Below are positions 17,174 through 26,443 of a stretch of 64,000 bases of DNA, one piece after another (within the stretch, counting starts at the first letter, position 1; every line of letters starts with the position of its first letter). Both the position numbers and the translations under genes were made by a program. The notes beneath the pieces were generated by a model, which ran no database searches, was not told the origin of the DNA, and was given only the letters and a program-made list of their open reading frames with translations. Source of the DNA: Verrucomicrobiales bacterium (GTDB lineage Bacteria > Verrucomicrobiota > Verrucomicrobiia > Verrucomicrobiales > DEV007); NCBI GenBank assembly GCA_016795505.1, contig JAEUHH010000010.1, positions 1 through 64,000 of the forward strand, in the 5' to 3' direction.

Positions 17174-19669
17174 TCAGCCCTGGATGGGCACCGGCCAGAG
17201 GTTCCAGATCTGCTCGGCGTACTCCCGGATGGTGCGGTCGGAGGAGAATTTCCCCACCCGGGCCGTGTTCAGCGCCGCCATGCGCGACCAGCGATCGGGA
17301 TCGCGGTAGGCGGCATCGGCGTCGGCCTGACGGGCGACATAGGAATCGTAATCGGCCAGCACGAGGAAGGGATCGCCGCCCTCGAGGAGGCTGCGGCGCA
17401 GGTGTTCGAAGGCGCCACGCTCGCCGCTGAAATGGTCCGAGGTGAGCCAGTCGATGACTTCGCGCAGTTCCTGATGCCTCCAGTAGTAATCCATCGAGCT
17501 GTAGCCGCCGCTCCAGAGGGCCTCGACCTGCTCGACGGTGAGGCCGAAGATGAAGATGTTTTCGTCGCCCACCTCCTCATGGATCTCGACATTCGCGCCG
17601 TCCATGGTGCCGATGGTGATGGCTCCGTTGAGCGCCAGCTTCATGTTGCCGGTGCCGGAGGCCTCCTTGCCGGCGGTGGAAATCTGCTCGGAAATGTCGG
17701 CGGCGGGGATGATCTTCTCGGCCAGACTGACGCCATAGTTGGGCAGGAAAGCCACCTTCAACTTGCCGCCGATGCGGTCGTCCCGGTTGATCCTGGCGGC
17801 GACGGCATTGATGGCGTGGATGATTTCCTTGGCCAGACGGTAGCCCGGCGCGGCCTTGGCGGCGAAGATGAAGACCCGCGGCACGATCTCCAGATCGGGA
17901 TTGTGCAACAGCCGGCGGTAGAGGGTGAGGATGTGAAGCAGATTCAGGTGCTGCCGCTTGTATTCATGCAGCCGCTTGATCTGCACGTCGAAGAGCGCAT
18001 CGGGATCGACCGCGACACCGCAGTGTTTGGCGATGAGGTTGGAAAGACGCTCCTTGTTGCTCCGTTTCACGGCGCGGAATTCCGCCCGCCAGTTGGGATC
18101 GTCGATGTAGCCCTCCAGATCCCGGAGCCGGTCGAGGTGGCGTGGCCAGTCGCTGCCGATGCTGCGGTCGATCAGGTTGGACAGGCCGGGGTTGCAGACC
18201 TTCAGCCAGCGGCGCGGGGTGATGCCGTTGGTTTTGTTCTGGAAACGCGCGGGGAACAGCTCGTTGAATCCATGGAACAGATGGCGCTTCAGCAACTCCG
18301 TGTGGAGCGCGGCGACCCCGTTCGTGGTGTGGCTGCCGACCACGGCGAGGTGGGCCATGCGGATCATCTTGGGATAGCCCTCCTCGATCAGGGAAAGCTG
18401 GCTCTTGCGTGCGTCGTCGCCGGGCCACTTGGTCTCGACTTCATTGACGAGGAAGCGCCGATTGATCTCGAAGATGATCTGGAGATGGCGGGGCAGCACC
18501 TTTTCGAAAAGCGGCACACTCCAGCGCTCCAGCGCCTCGGGGAGCAGCGTGTGATTGGTATAGGCAAAGGTGCGCTGACAGATCTGCCAGGCCTGGTTCC
18601 AGGGCAGCATTTCTTCATCCACCAGCAGGCGCATCAGCTCGGCCACCGCCACGGCGGGGTGGGTGTCGTTCAGTTGGATGGCGGCCTTTTCGGGGAGATG
18701 GTCCCAGGTATCGTTCGACCAGCGGTAACGCGTCAGGATGTCCCGCAACGAGCAGGCGACGAAGAAATACTGCTGCACCAGTCGCAGTTCCTTGCCCATC
18801 TCGGTCTCGTCGTTCGGGTAAAGCACCTTCGACACCGTTTCGCTGAGAGCCTTTTCCCGCACCGCTTCGACGTAGCCGCCCTCGTTGAAGGTGTGCAGGT
18901 CGAAGTCCTTCGAGGCGCGCGATTCCCAGAGCCGCAGGAAATTCACCGTGCCGCAGCCGTAGCCGGCCACGGGCAGGTCCCAGGGCACCCCGAGCATGGT
19001 GCGGGTGTCCGTCCAGACCATGCGCCCCTCGCCAAGATCGTCGAACTGGTGTTCCACCCGGCCGTAAAGCTGGATCTCGACGGCGCGATCCGGACGGCAG
19101 ATCTCCCAGGGATTGCCCCAGCGGCGCCAGTCGTCCGGCGACTCGACCTGCTTGCCGTCGATGAACGACTGGCGGAACAGACCGAACTCGTAGTTGATCC
19201 CATAGCCGATCGCCGGCAGGTCCAGCGTGGCCAGCGAGTCGATGAAGCACGCCGCCAGTCGCCCCAGGCCGCCATTGCCCAAGCCCATGTCGGGCGCCTG
19301 GGCGATCACATCGTCGAGGCTTTTGCCCAGTTCCGACAAAGCCTGGCGGGTGTTTTCGAGGATGCCGATACTGACCAGATTGTTTTCCAGCAGCCGGCCC
19401 ATCAGATACTCCAGCGAGAAATAATAGACCCGCTTCACATTCTGCGACCGGTGGACGTGGCGGGTGTGCGACGAGCGCTCCAGGATGCGGTCCCGCACCG
19501 TCATGCAGGTGGCGATCCACCAGTCGTTCGGCGATGCCGTGTCGACATCGACGGCCAGCGTGTGCACCAGATGATCGCGGATGGCCTGCTTCACGGCTTC
19601 CACGGAGCCGTCGAAGTCACGGCTGGCCGGACTCGCCGGGGCGGAGGAGGTATAGGAGTCGAAGGACAT
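17174..19669 (-). CDS. glgP: Glycogen/starch/alpha-glucan phosphorylase
   Basis: The protein (831 aa from the chosen start [11 protein letters not shown]) is of normal length for bacterial GT35 phosphorylases. It has the [19 protein letters not shown] region, [11 protein letters not shown], and the pyridoxal-phosphate lysine in [14 protein letters not shown]. The enzyme releases glucose-1-phosphate from the non-reducing ends of glycogen in the cytoplasm. A start 87 nt upstream is possible but gives a non-conserved leader. No other glycogen genes are adjacent. The spacer to the divergent zinc-protein gene is about 250 bp. Confidence 0.95.
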   Translation of the reverse strand: MSFDSYTSSAPASPASRDFDGSVEAVKQAIRDHLVHTLAVDVDTASPNDWWIATCMTVRDRILERSSHTRHVHRSQNVKRVYYFSLEYLMGRLLENNLVSIGILENTRQALSELGKSLDDVIAQAPDMGLGNGGLGRLAACFIDSLATLDLPAIGYGINYEFGLFRQSFIDGKQVESPDDWRRWGNPWEICRPDRAVEIQLYGRVEHQFDDLGEGRMVWTDTRTMLGVPWDLPVAGYGCGTVNFLRLWESRASKDFDLHTFNEGGYVEAVREKALSETVSKVLYPNDETEMGKELRLVQQYFFVACSLRDILTRYRWSNDTWDHLPEKAAIQLNDTHPAVAVAELMRLLVDEEMLPWNQAWQICQRTFAYTNHTLLPEALERWSVPLFEKVLPRHLQIIFEINRRFLVNEVETKWPGDDARKSQLSLIEEGYPKMIRMAHLAVVGSHTTNGVAALHTELLKRHLFHGFNELFPARFQNKTNGITPRRWLKVCNPGLSNLIDRSIGSDWPRHLDRLRDLEGYIDDPNWRAEFRAVKRSNKERLSNLIAKHCGVAVDPDALFDVQIKRLHEYKRQHLNLLHILTLYRRLLHNPDLEIVPRVFIFAAKAAPGYRLAKEIIHAINAVAARINRDDRIGGKLKVAFLPNYGVSLAEKIIPAADISEQISTAGKEASGTGNMKLALNGAITIGTMDGANVEIHEEVGDENIFIFGLTVEQVEALWSGGYSSMDYYWRHQELREVIDWLTSDHFSGERGAFEHLRRSLLEGGDPFLVLADYDSYVARQADADAAYRDPDRWSRMAALNTARVGKFSSDRTIREYAEQIWNLWPVPIQG

Positions 19670-19922
19670 GATACGGATGGGAATGAAACGAAAAAAGTCG
19701 GACTGGCTGGCGATCTGGCCGGGGTTGGCACCCGGTGACAGTCCGCCACCTCCCACCGCTGCGTTCGCACATTGCGTGCCGCAGATTGGCGAAAAGTGGG
19801 AGCCTCATGCCGGCCGCCCGCCTGCCTGGCGAGTCGGACCCCCAAGGTACGGCCGCCATGGCGTGGGTCAATCGCCAGATGGGGACCTTGACAGTCACCG
19901 CTGATGCAAGGTAGCTGCGTCA

Positions 19923-20945
19923 ATGAAACGCTCTCTCCTGCCTCTCTCGATTATCCTCGCCGCCGTGGCGTTCACGGGTTGTGACCGTCCCGCCGGCACT
20001 GCCAAACGCGACGGAAAGCCCGTGGTCTTTGCCTCCATCGCCCCCATCGGAGGTCTCGTCAGCCGCATCGCGGGCGATCGCGTCACCGTGGAGGTGCTGG
20101 CCGGTCCAGAGGCCGATCCGCACGGCTTTTCGCCGACTCCCAAGCAGATCGTTTCCCTTGGTGAAGCCTCCGCCTTCCTCACCATCGGCATGCCCTTCGA
20201 GCAGCAACTCGTCGAAAAGCTCACCGCCAGCACCCAGGGCCTCAAGATCGTCAATCTCACCGAGGGCATGGAACTCCTCGAACTCGACGAACATCATCAC
20301 CACGACCACGACCACGGCGACGAGCATGGCCACGGCGACGAAGCTGCCGCCGGGAAGAAAGCCGACGACCATGATCACGAGCACGATGCCGCCGCCAAAA
20401 AAGAAGACCACGAGCATGACCACGATCACGCCGACGAAGCCCATCACGGCCACGAGGAGATCGCCGACACTCACGTCTGGCTTTCGCCCGAATTGCTCAA
20501 GAAGCAGGCCATCGCCATCGAGCACGTCCTCCACGACATCGATCCCGACGGTCACGACCTTTACCACGCCAATCTCGAAAAACTCCTCGCCGAGCTCGAT
20601 GCCCTGCACGCCGAGCTCACCACCGCCCTCGAGCCTCTGAAAGGCAAAAGCTTCTACGTCTTTCACGGCGCTTTCGGCTACTTCGCCCAAGCCTACGGCC
20701 TCACCCAGGAAGCCATCGAGACCGGCGGTCGCAGCCCCGAGCCCAAGCGCGTCTTCGAACTCATCGAGCAGGCCAAAGCCGAGGGGGTGAAACTCATCCT
20801 CGTCCAGCCCCAGTTCGACACCAAGAGCGCCGAGGCCATCGCCGAAGGCATCGGCGGCACCGTCGTCCCCGTGAATCCCATGGGTGCCGATGTCTTCGAG
20901 ACCCTCCGCACCCTCGCCGACCGGGTCAAAGCCTCCCGTCAGTGA
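19923..20945 (+). CDS. Zinc-binding lipoprotein of ABC uptake systems, ZnuA-like
   Basis: The 340-aa protein has a lipoprotein signal (LAAVAFTGC) and the cluster A-1 (ZnuA/AdcA) architecture. Metal-ligand candidates are the histidines in ADPHGFSP, DTHVWLSP and FHGAFGYF and the acidic residue in QPQFDT. Between the first and second ligand lies a long His/Asp/Glu-rich loop (residues about 118-178), typical of zinc-specific members and thought to load or sense zinc. No permease or ATPase gene is adjacent on either side, so it must work with subunits encoded elsewhere. A GCAAGG stretch about 10 nt upstream of the ATG can serve as ribosome site. Confidence 0.9.
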   Translation: MKRSLLPLSIILAAVAFTGCDRPAGTAKRDGKPVVFASIAPIGGLVSRIAGDRVTVEVLAGPEADPHGFSPTPKQIVSLGEASAFLTIGMPFEQQLVEKLTASTQGLKIVNLTEGMELLELDEHHHHDHDHGDEHGHGDEAAAGKKADDHDHEHDAAAKKEDHEHDHDHADEAHHGHEEIADTHVWLSPELLKKQAIAIEHVLHDIDPDGHDLYHANLEKLLAELDALHAELTTALEPLKGKSFYVFHGAFGYFAQAYGLTQEAIETGGRSPEPKRVFELIEQAKAEGVKLILVQPQFDTKSAEAIAEGIGGTVVPVNPMGADVFETLRTLADRVKASRQ

Positions 20946-21094
20946 TCCCGTCCGGCGGCACCGCCCCGGCTTCACGTATTTCAGCCATCGCCGTCGTTTG
21001 GCATTGCGTCGCGGCGGTCCGGCGGGCAACATCAGGGCTATTCCACCGGCTCCCGGCGGTTTTCCCTCTACCACCTTTTTACACCCCACTTCCC

Positions 21095-22126
21095 ATGGCT
21101 ATCAAAGTCGGCATCATCGGATATGGCTGGGCGGCCACCGCCCACATCGACGCCATCAATGGCACCACCCAGGGCGCAGTCACCGCCGTGTATTCCTCCC
21201 GGCGCCTCGACAGCGCCCAACTCTCCGCCACCCACGGCGGCAGCATCCGCGCCTTCCAGGATGTCGGGCAGATGCTCGCCGAGGCCGACATCGATGCCGT
21301 CTCCATCACCAGCTATCCGAACCAGCACCGCGCCCAGGCCGTCGCCGCCGCCGAGGCCGGCAAGCACATCATCCTGGAAAAGCCCATGGCCCTCACCTGG
21401 GAGGACTGCCAGGCCATCCACGCCGCCGTGAAAGCCAACGGCGTCAAAGCCTGCGTCTGCTTCGAGATCCGCTTCATCAGCCAGTTCCAGACCATCAAGT
21501 CCCTCATCGACTCCGGCATGATCGGCGACATCCACTACGGCGAAGTCGACTACTACCACGGCATCGGACCCTGGTATGGCCAGTATCGGTGGAATACCAC
21601 CCGCGAGAATGGCGGCACCAGCCTGCTTTCCGCCGGATGCCATGCCCTCGACGCCGCCATGCTCTGCCTCGGCAACGATGTCGATGAAGTCACCAGTTAT
21701 TCCGTCACCTCGAAGAACCCCATCTTCCAGGCCTACGAATACCCCACCACCAGCGTGTCGATCCTGAAATTCAAGAGCGGCAAAGTCGGCAAAGTCGCCT
21801 CCGTGATCGACTGCATGCAGCCCTACTACTTCCACACCCACCTCGTCGGCAGCGAAGGCTCCATCCTGGACAACAAGCTCTATTCCGGCAAGCTCGCCCT
21901 GCGCGACAAGAAATGGACCGAGCTGCCCGTGGCCCTCGCCGACTCCGGCGATGTGCACGACCATCCCTACCAGGCCCAGTTCCAGGCCTTTTTCGACGCC
22001 CTCGACCGCGGCGAGGACATGCCCCTCACCGGCATCGACGAGTCGCTCCAGAGTTTCAAAGTGCTCTTCGCCTGCGACAAATCCGCCGCCGAGGGGCGCC
22101 CGGTGAAGCTGAGCGAGTTGGATTGA
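21095..22126 (+). CDS. Gfo/Idh/MocA family oxidoreductase
   Basis: The 343-aa protein starts with the NAD(P)-binding motif VGIIGYGWAATAHIDAI and has the family signature EKPMAL near residue 95 (Lys and Pro of the EKP motif). A later HGIGPWYGQYRW...GGTSLLSAGCHALD region matches the substrate-domain helix with the usual catalytic GxHxxD-like arrangement. These enzymes oxidise or reduce sugars and related polyols. The start at 21095 leaves a 149-bp gap after the zinc-protein gene; no sign of functional linkage between the two. Confidence 0.9.
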   Translation: MAIKVGIIGYGWAATAHIDAINGTTQGAVTAVYSSRRLDSAQLSATHGGSIRAFQDVGQMLAEADIDAVSITSYPNQHRAQAVAAAEAGKHIILEKPMALTWEDCQAIHAAVKANGVKACVCFEIRFISQFQTIKSLIDSGMIGDIHYGEVDYYHGIGPWYGQYRWNTTRENGGTSLLSAGCHALDAAMLCLGNDVDEVTSYSVTSKNPIFQAYEYPTTSVSILKFKSGKVGKVASVIDCMQPYYFHTHLVGSEGSILDNKLYSGKLALRDKKWTELPVALADSGDVHDHPYQAQFQAFFDALDRGEDMPLTGIDESLQSFKVLFACDKSAAEGRPVKLSELD

Positions 22127-22226
22127 TTTCTGGTGATTGTACGCCAAGCGGCCTGTTCCAGCTGTCTTCCCGTCCGGGGCGCTCGGGAAAGGCGGTGAAT
22201 GGCGGCTCTGTTGCCGGGCGATTCTG

Positions 22227-22270
22227 ATCAAACCCTGTTGCCTCTCCGATCAGACCCTGTTGCATCGGAG
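22227..22270. repeat. 22-bp repeat, two units
   Basis: GATCAAACCCTGTTGCCTCTCC is followed by GATCAGACCCTGTTGCATCGG. The first unit is nearly the reverse complement of the segment inside the gene at 31751-31788. It lies at the left boundary of the AT-richer stretch that leads into the HNH nuclease gene. Confidence 0.85.
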
Positions 22271-22503
22271 TTGAAAGGTTCTAATTAGTGTGAGCGTGGT
22301 GCATGGGTGCGAAGGACAAGGCCGTGACGCTTCGCCGATTGACACTGGAAATACATTTCGTTATCAGCGGGTTGTTGTTGATTTAGAATGAAATTGTCCG
22401 GTTTTTCCGCCGGGAGGTAAATTCCCTGCAAAATGCGTCGGTACTCCAACTATTTGCGGTGAATATTCCCAAGTTGAGTAGCAATATTTCTTTGAAATAG
22501 TCG
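22271..22503. other. AT-richer spacer before the HNH nuclease gene
   Basis: About 230 bp with clearly lower GC than the surroundings and no reading frame worth naming. Together with the following gene it forms a compositional island that begins at the 22-bp repeat. It probably holds the promoter of the nuclease gene, but no convincing -35/-10 pair with 16-18 bp spacing was found. Confidence 0.5.
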
Positions 22504-23367
22504 ATGAAGACGGCGCTTTATATAAACGGCATTTTTAATGGGGTGTTAACGGAGATCCTTAAGGCTCAGGACGAAAGAGGTGGCGGCAATTCCTACCTTC
22601 AGCCTTACAAAGGGCAAGTGATCAGTATGCTTCGGGAGTTAAATCCTTCGCCGAGTGCTCCAATTCGATTGTATTTGTCGACGACCGACAATCTTTCCCT
22701 TGTCTCCTACATTGGGGAGATTGTCGGGTGGGAAGATAAGCGGAACCTTGCCGAATGGAGACGGAATGAGATCCTGCAACATTTGAGCGAATTTCAAATT
22801 GGAGAGGTGAACCTCTTCAAAGCCGTCGGAAAAGTGGGAGAAAGAGCTGTAAATCTTATCGCGATCCGTAGTTTGCAGCTGATCAGACCTTTTCCGACAA
22901 CCTTGCTCCGTAAGGTCAGCGACGGCTTACCCTTAAAGAAGCGGACGCGGGCGGGTGGATGGAGTCAGGTCTTTGAAGATCCAATGGACCTTCCCTTCGA
23001 TACCCAGGATCGATACGAGGAGAAATTGGCTGAAGCAGTGGCGGAATCGTCAATGCTTTCTGACTCCGCATTGAAGGAGCGTTTGGCTTCTGCACCTGAG
23101 GTGCCCGAAAAGGTGCAGATTATTTCAACTGGCTATCGTAGAAACCCCGATGTCATCGTGTCCGTTTTGCGGCGAGCTGATGGCTTTTGTGAACGCTGCG
23201 GGCAGAAGGCGCCTTTTCTGAGGCGAACCGATGGCAGTCCGTATCTTGAGGTTCATCATACGCGACCGCTGAGCCAAGGTGGAAAGGATACGACCGATAA
23301 TGCGACAGCACTTTGCCCGAATTGCCATCGGGAGGTGCATCACGGCCCGATCGAAAACGTGAATTGA
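22504..23367 (+). CDS. HNH endonuclease with unassigned N-terminal domain
   Basis: The 287-aa protein ends in a zinc-finger HNH nuclease: CERCGQ and LCPNCHREVHHG give the Cys4 site, and LEVHHTRPLSQGG with DNATAL forms the HNH core (about residues 228-282). The N-terminal 170 residues (ALYINGIF, YLQPYKGQ, VSYIGEIVGWEDK) have the feel of a PUA/EVE-like or other small beta domain that precedes HNH modules in modification-dependent restriction enzymes, but this is not established. The gene is AT-richer than its neighbours, which suggests recent acquisition. No methyltransferase is adjacent. Confidence 0.8.
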   Translation: MKTALYINGIFNGVLTEILKAQDERGGGNSYLQPYKGQVISMLRELNPSPSAPIRLYLSTTDNLSLVSYIGEIVGWEDKRNLAEWRRNEILQHLSEFQIGEVNLFKAVGKVGERAVNLIAIRSLQLIRPFPTTLLRKVSDGLPLKKRTRAGGWSQVFEDPMDLPFDTQDRYEEKLAEAVAESSMLSDSALKERLASAPEVPEKVQIISTGYRRNPDVIVSVLRRADGFCERCGQKAPFLRRTDGSPYLEVHHTRPLSQGGKDTTDNATALCPNCHREVHHGPIENVN

Positions 23368-23467
23368 GGCCGCCCCCCGCACCGCAGGCGACCGCGGAGT
23401 GGACAGCGCGGCCAACCGGACCGATTGATTGACGCTCAGAAACAACCAACCGTCCCCCCTGTAAACC

Positions 23468-24256
23468 ATGCCCCGCGCCATCGCCATTGCCGCCCATCCC
23501 GACGACATCGAATTCGTGATGGCCGGCACGCTGTTGCGTCTCCAGGAAAAAGGCTGGGAGATCCACTACCTCAATCTTGCCTCGGGCAACTGCGGCAGTC
23601 TGGAGATGGATGCCCAGCAGACCCGCATCACGCGCGCAAAGGAGGCGAAAGAGGCGGCCAAGATCCTGGGGGCGAAGTACCACCCGCCGATCTGCGACGA
23701 CTTGGAGATCGTCTATTCGGTCGAGTTGCTCCGCAAGGTGACGGCCGTGGTGCGCGAGGTGGGGCCGGAGATCGTGCTGACGCACTCTCCGCAGGACTAC
23801 ATGGAGGATCACATGAATGCGTCGCGGCTGGCGGTGACGGCGGCGTTTGCCCGAGGGATGCCGAATTTCCGCGTGGAGCCGCCGACGCCACCGGTGGCGA
23901 ACGAGGTAACGGTCTATCATGCGCTGCCGCACGGGCTGCGGGACGGTCTGCGCCGCCGGGTGCATGCGGGGGCGTGGGTGGATACGGCGCCGGTTCACGA
24001 CATCAAGCGCGCGGCGCTGGCGGCCCACCGCAGCCAGAAAGACTGGCTGGACAAGAGCCAGGGCATGGACAGCTATCTGGTCACGATGGACCAACTCTCA
24101 GAGGAGGTGGGCCGGATGTCGGGCCGCTTCCGTCATGCGGAAGGCTGGCGCCGGCACTCACATCTTGGCTTTTCGGGGGCGGAAATCGATCCCCTGGCCG
24201 AGGCGCTGGGCAGCTCCTGCCTGATCAACGAAGCCCACGAGAGCGAGCTGGGCTGA
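23468..24256 (+). CDS. PIG-L (LmbE) family deacetylase
   Basis: The 262-aa protein has the family motif AHPDDIEF at residues 9-16 and THSPQDYMEDHMNA (the HxxDH-like metal site), as in N-acetyl-sugar deacetylases of the GlcNAc-PI/MshB group. These zinc enzymes remove acetyl from N-acetylglucosaminyl conjugates; verrucomicrobia and planctomycetes carry many paralogues of unknown substrate. It converges with the first gene of the Pel-type region with a gap of only 15 bp, so it is a neighbour but is not co-transcribed with it. Confidence 0.9.
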   Translation: MPRAIAIAAHPDDIEFVMAGTLLRLQEKGWEIHYLNLASGNCGSLEMDAQQTRITRAKEAKEAAKILGAKYHPPICDDLEIVYSVELLRKVTAVVREVGPEIVLTHSPQDYMEDHMNASRLAVTAAFARGMPNFRVEPPTPPVANEVTVYHALPHGLRDGLRRRVHAGAWVDTAPVHDIKRAALAAHRSQKDWLDKSQGMDSYLVTMDQLSEEVGRMSGRFRHAEGWRRHSHLGFSGAEIDPLAEALGSSCLINEAHESELG

Positions 24257-24271
24257 CGGCGTGGGCCGGGC

Positions 24272-26443
24272 TCAGCGCGAGGTGGCGACGGAGGCCGGCT
24301 TGGTGCCGGCGGCTTCGCGGGCAAGCTGGATCTTGAGGTCTTCGAGGGCTTTCTGGTAGGCGGCGTCGGCTTCGGCGGATTTGCCTTGGGTGCGATAGAG
24401 GTCGCCGAGGAAAGTCCAGCCTTCGAAGTCGGCGTCGGTGGCGAGATCGAGGTAGCGGGCCTGGAGACGGATGGCGGAGTCGATGTCGCCGCGGAGGTGG
24501 GCGATGCTGGCTTCGATGCGGGCGATGTCGGCCTCGGCACCTTCGGCGAGGCGGTAGTTGGCGAGGGCGCCCTCGATGTCGCCGGTTTCCTCATGCAGGC
24601 TGGCGAGGTCGAGTCGCTCGGAGGGGGACCATTCCTCGGGCAGTTGGGAAACGATGCGGAGGGTGTCCTCGAAGCGGCCCAGCTCATAGCCGAGATTGAG
24701 GATGCGGGAGGCGAAGCGTTTGTCGGTGACGCGGTCGGCTTTGACGAGCAGGTCATAGGCCTCGGCGTGGCGGCCGAGTTCATACTGGAGATCGGCGAGG
24801 GCGAGCTGCAGGGGGGCGGAGCCGGGCTGTTTTTCGAGGCCTTCGCGGATGGCGGCTTCGGCGGCGGCGGTGTCGCCGAGGCTGGTCCAGGCGTCGGCGA
24901 GATCGAGGAAATGGCCGGGCTCGGGCTTTTTCTCGGCGGCGATCTTCAGACGAACGGCGCGGATGAAGTCCTCGGGCAGGTCGAGGGATTTCGCGATCAT
25001 GGAGTAGTCCTCGCGGGTCTTGCGGTCGTGGGCCTCGTCCGGGATGGCGCGGTAGTGCTCGAGGGCGGCGGGATGGTCGCCGAGGGTGGTGTGGAGGCGG
25101 GCGAGCCGCACGTGATACTCATGTCGCTGCGGGGCGATGTCCAGCGCGGTGCGGTAGGCGGTGAGGGCTTCGTCAAAGCGATCCTGGGCATCGAGGATGC
25201 CGCCGAGATCGGCCCAGACGGCGGCATCTCGGGCGTGGGTGCCGGCGAGCTCGGCGCGGTAGATTTTTTCGGCGGCGGGGAAGTCGCCGCGTTCGGCAAG
25301 CAGTCGCCCCAGAAGCAGGGTGTAGGCCTCGCGGTCGGAGACGGGCACGAGGGCGGCGAGCAGGTCGGTGAGGTCCTCCTGGCGATCGATCCAGGGATAG
25401 ACGGTGACGCAGCGGTCGAGGGCGGCGCGGTCGCCGAGGGCGGCGAGTTTGCGGTAGAGATTGAAGGCTTCGTCGGTTTGGTTGTTCCACTCCAGATGCT
25501 GGGCGAGCATGGCGCCGAAGCGGCGGAAGTCGGCGTCGGTGGGATCGGCCTCGCGGCGGCCGAGCAGGTCGCGCCAGCCGGTGCGGCCGGCGGCGGTGTT
25601 GGCGATGTAGTCCTGCAGGATGGGCAGGCTGTCGCCGAGGCGCTGGGACTGGGCGGCGACGGTGGTGATGAGTTCGACGAGTTGGTGGCGCTGGGCGGGG
25701 TCGAGGGTGGCCTTGAACTCCTCGGAGAGCAGATCGAAGGCTTTGCCGCCCTCGTTGAGTTCGCGGTGCAGGGCGATGGTGGTCATGCGCAGATCCTCGG
25801 GCAGCAGGGAAAAGGGCTGGCGATTGGATTGCAGGTAGTGCGAGATGCTCTCGAGGGCGCCGCGGGGATCGCCGGAAAATCGGCAGGCGGCGACTTTCTG
25901 AATAGTTTGCTCCAAATTCAGTGGCTGGAGAGCCTCGAGGTCTGCGTATATGGACACGGCGAGGGCGGGATCGCCGGCGTGGACGGCGCGCACGGCGAGA
26001 TGGTCCAACAGAGTGGGCAGCAGGCCGTGGGGCAGGATGCGGCGCCGGTCGAGCAGCACCTGGCGCACGCCGGCGGGATCGTCGGTGATGCGCACCAGGG
26101 CGTCGATACGCTGCACGGCGGCGTCGTCGAAGTGGTGGTCGGCGGAGTCCAGCAGCACCTCGACGAGGTTCGAGGCGGTCGGGGCGACGGCGGCGCCGCC
26201 TTCGCCGTTGACGGCCTCGCCGACGAGGGCGAGGGCGCGGTCGTGGCGGCCGTCGGCGACGAGGCGTTTCACCAGTTCGCTCTGCCGCGGGATCAGCAGT
26301 CCGGCCGAGCCCAGCGCGAGGGCGAGCAGGGCGAACAGGGCGCTGAGGGGCATGAAGCGGCTGCGTCGGGGGCGGGAGCGCCGGGCGGTGTGATGGCTGG
26401 CTTTGGTCCGGGACACGGGGGAGGCGGGGCGGTCTGTTTGCAT
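24272..26443 (-). CDS. Membrane-anchored TPR protein, candidate inner-membrane half of PelB
   Basis: The 723-aa protein has a basic N-terminus, one transmembrane segment (FMPLSALFALLALALGSAGLLI, about residues 30-51) and then a long series of TPR-like helical pairs to the end. The order of one anchor plus many TPRs is that of the N-terminal part of Pseudomonas PelB, which reaches into the periplasm and binds PelA. The start codon overlaps the stop of the pelA-like gene by one base (TGATG), which implies translational coupling. The barrel part is missing here and appears encoded at 40864-42825. The function is inferred from position and architecture. Confidence 0.65.
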   Translation of the reverse strand: MQTDRPASPVSRTKASHHTARRSRPRRSRFMPLSALFALLALALGSAGLLIPRQSELVKRLVADGRHDRALALVGEAVNGEGGAAVAPTASNLVEVLLDSADHHFDDAAVQRIDALVRITDDPAGVRQVLLDRRRILPHGLLPTLLDHLAVRAVHAGDPALAVSIYADLEALQPLNLEQTIQKVAACRFSGDPRGALESISHYLQSNRQPFSLLPEDLRMTTIALHRELNEGGKAFDLLSEEFKATLDPAQRHQLVELITTVAAQSQRLGDSLPILQDYIANTAAGRTGWRDLLGRREADPTDADFRRFGAMLAQHLEWNNQTDEAFNLYRKLAALGDRAALDRCVTVYPWIDRQEDLTDLLAALVPVSDREAYTLLLGRLLAERGDFPAAEKIYRAELAGTHARDAAVWADLGGILDAQDRFDEALTAYRTALDIAPQRHEYHVRLARLHTTLGDHPAALEHYRAIPDEAHDRKTREDYSMIAKSLDLPEDFIRAVRLKIAAEKKPEPGHFLDLADAWTSLGDTAAAEAAIREGLEKQPGSAPLQLALADLQYELGRHAEAYDLLVKADRVTDKRFASRILNLGYELGRFEDTLRIVSQLPEEWSPSERLDLASLHEETGDIEGALANYRLAEGAEADIARIEASIAHLRGDIDSAIRLQARYLDLATDADFEGWTFLGDLYRTQGKSAEADAAYQKALEDLKIQLAREAAGTKPASVATSR

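Noticed and set aside
17036-19738. Frame of about 900 codons antisense to glycogen phosphorylase
   Set aside because: The opposite strand encodes a complete phosphorylase with the PLP lysine; this frame is a shadow.
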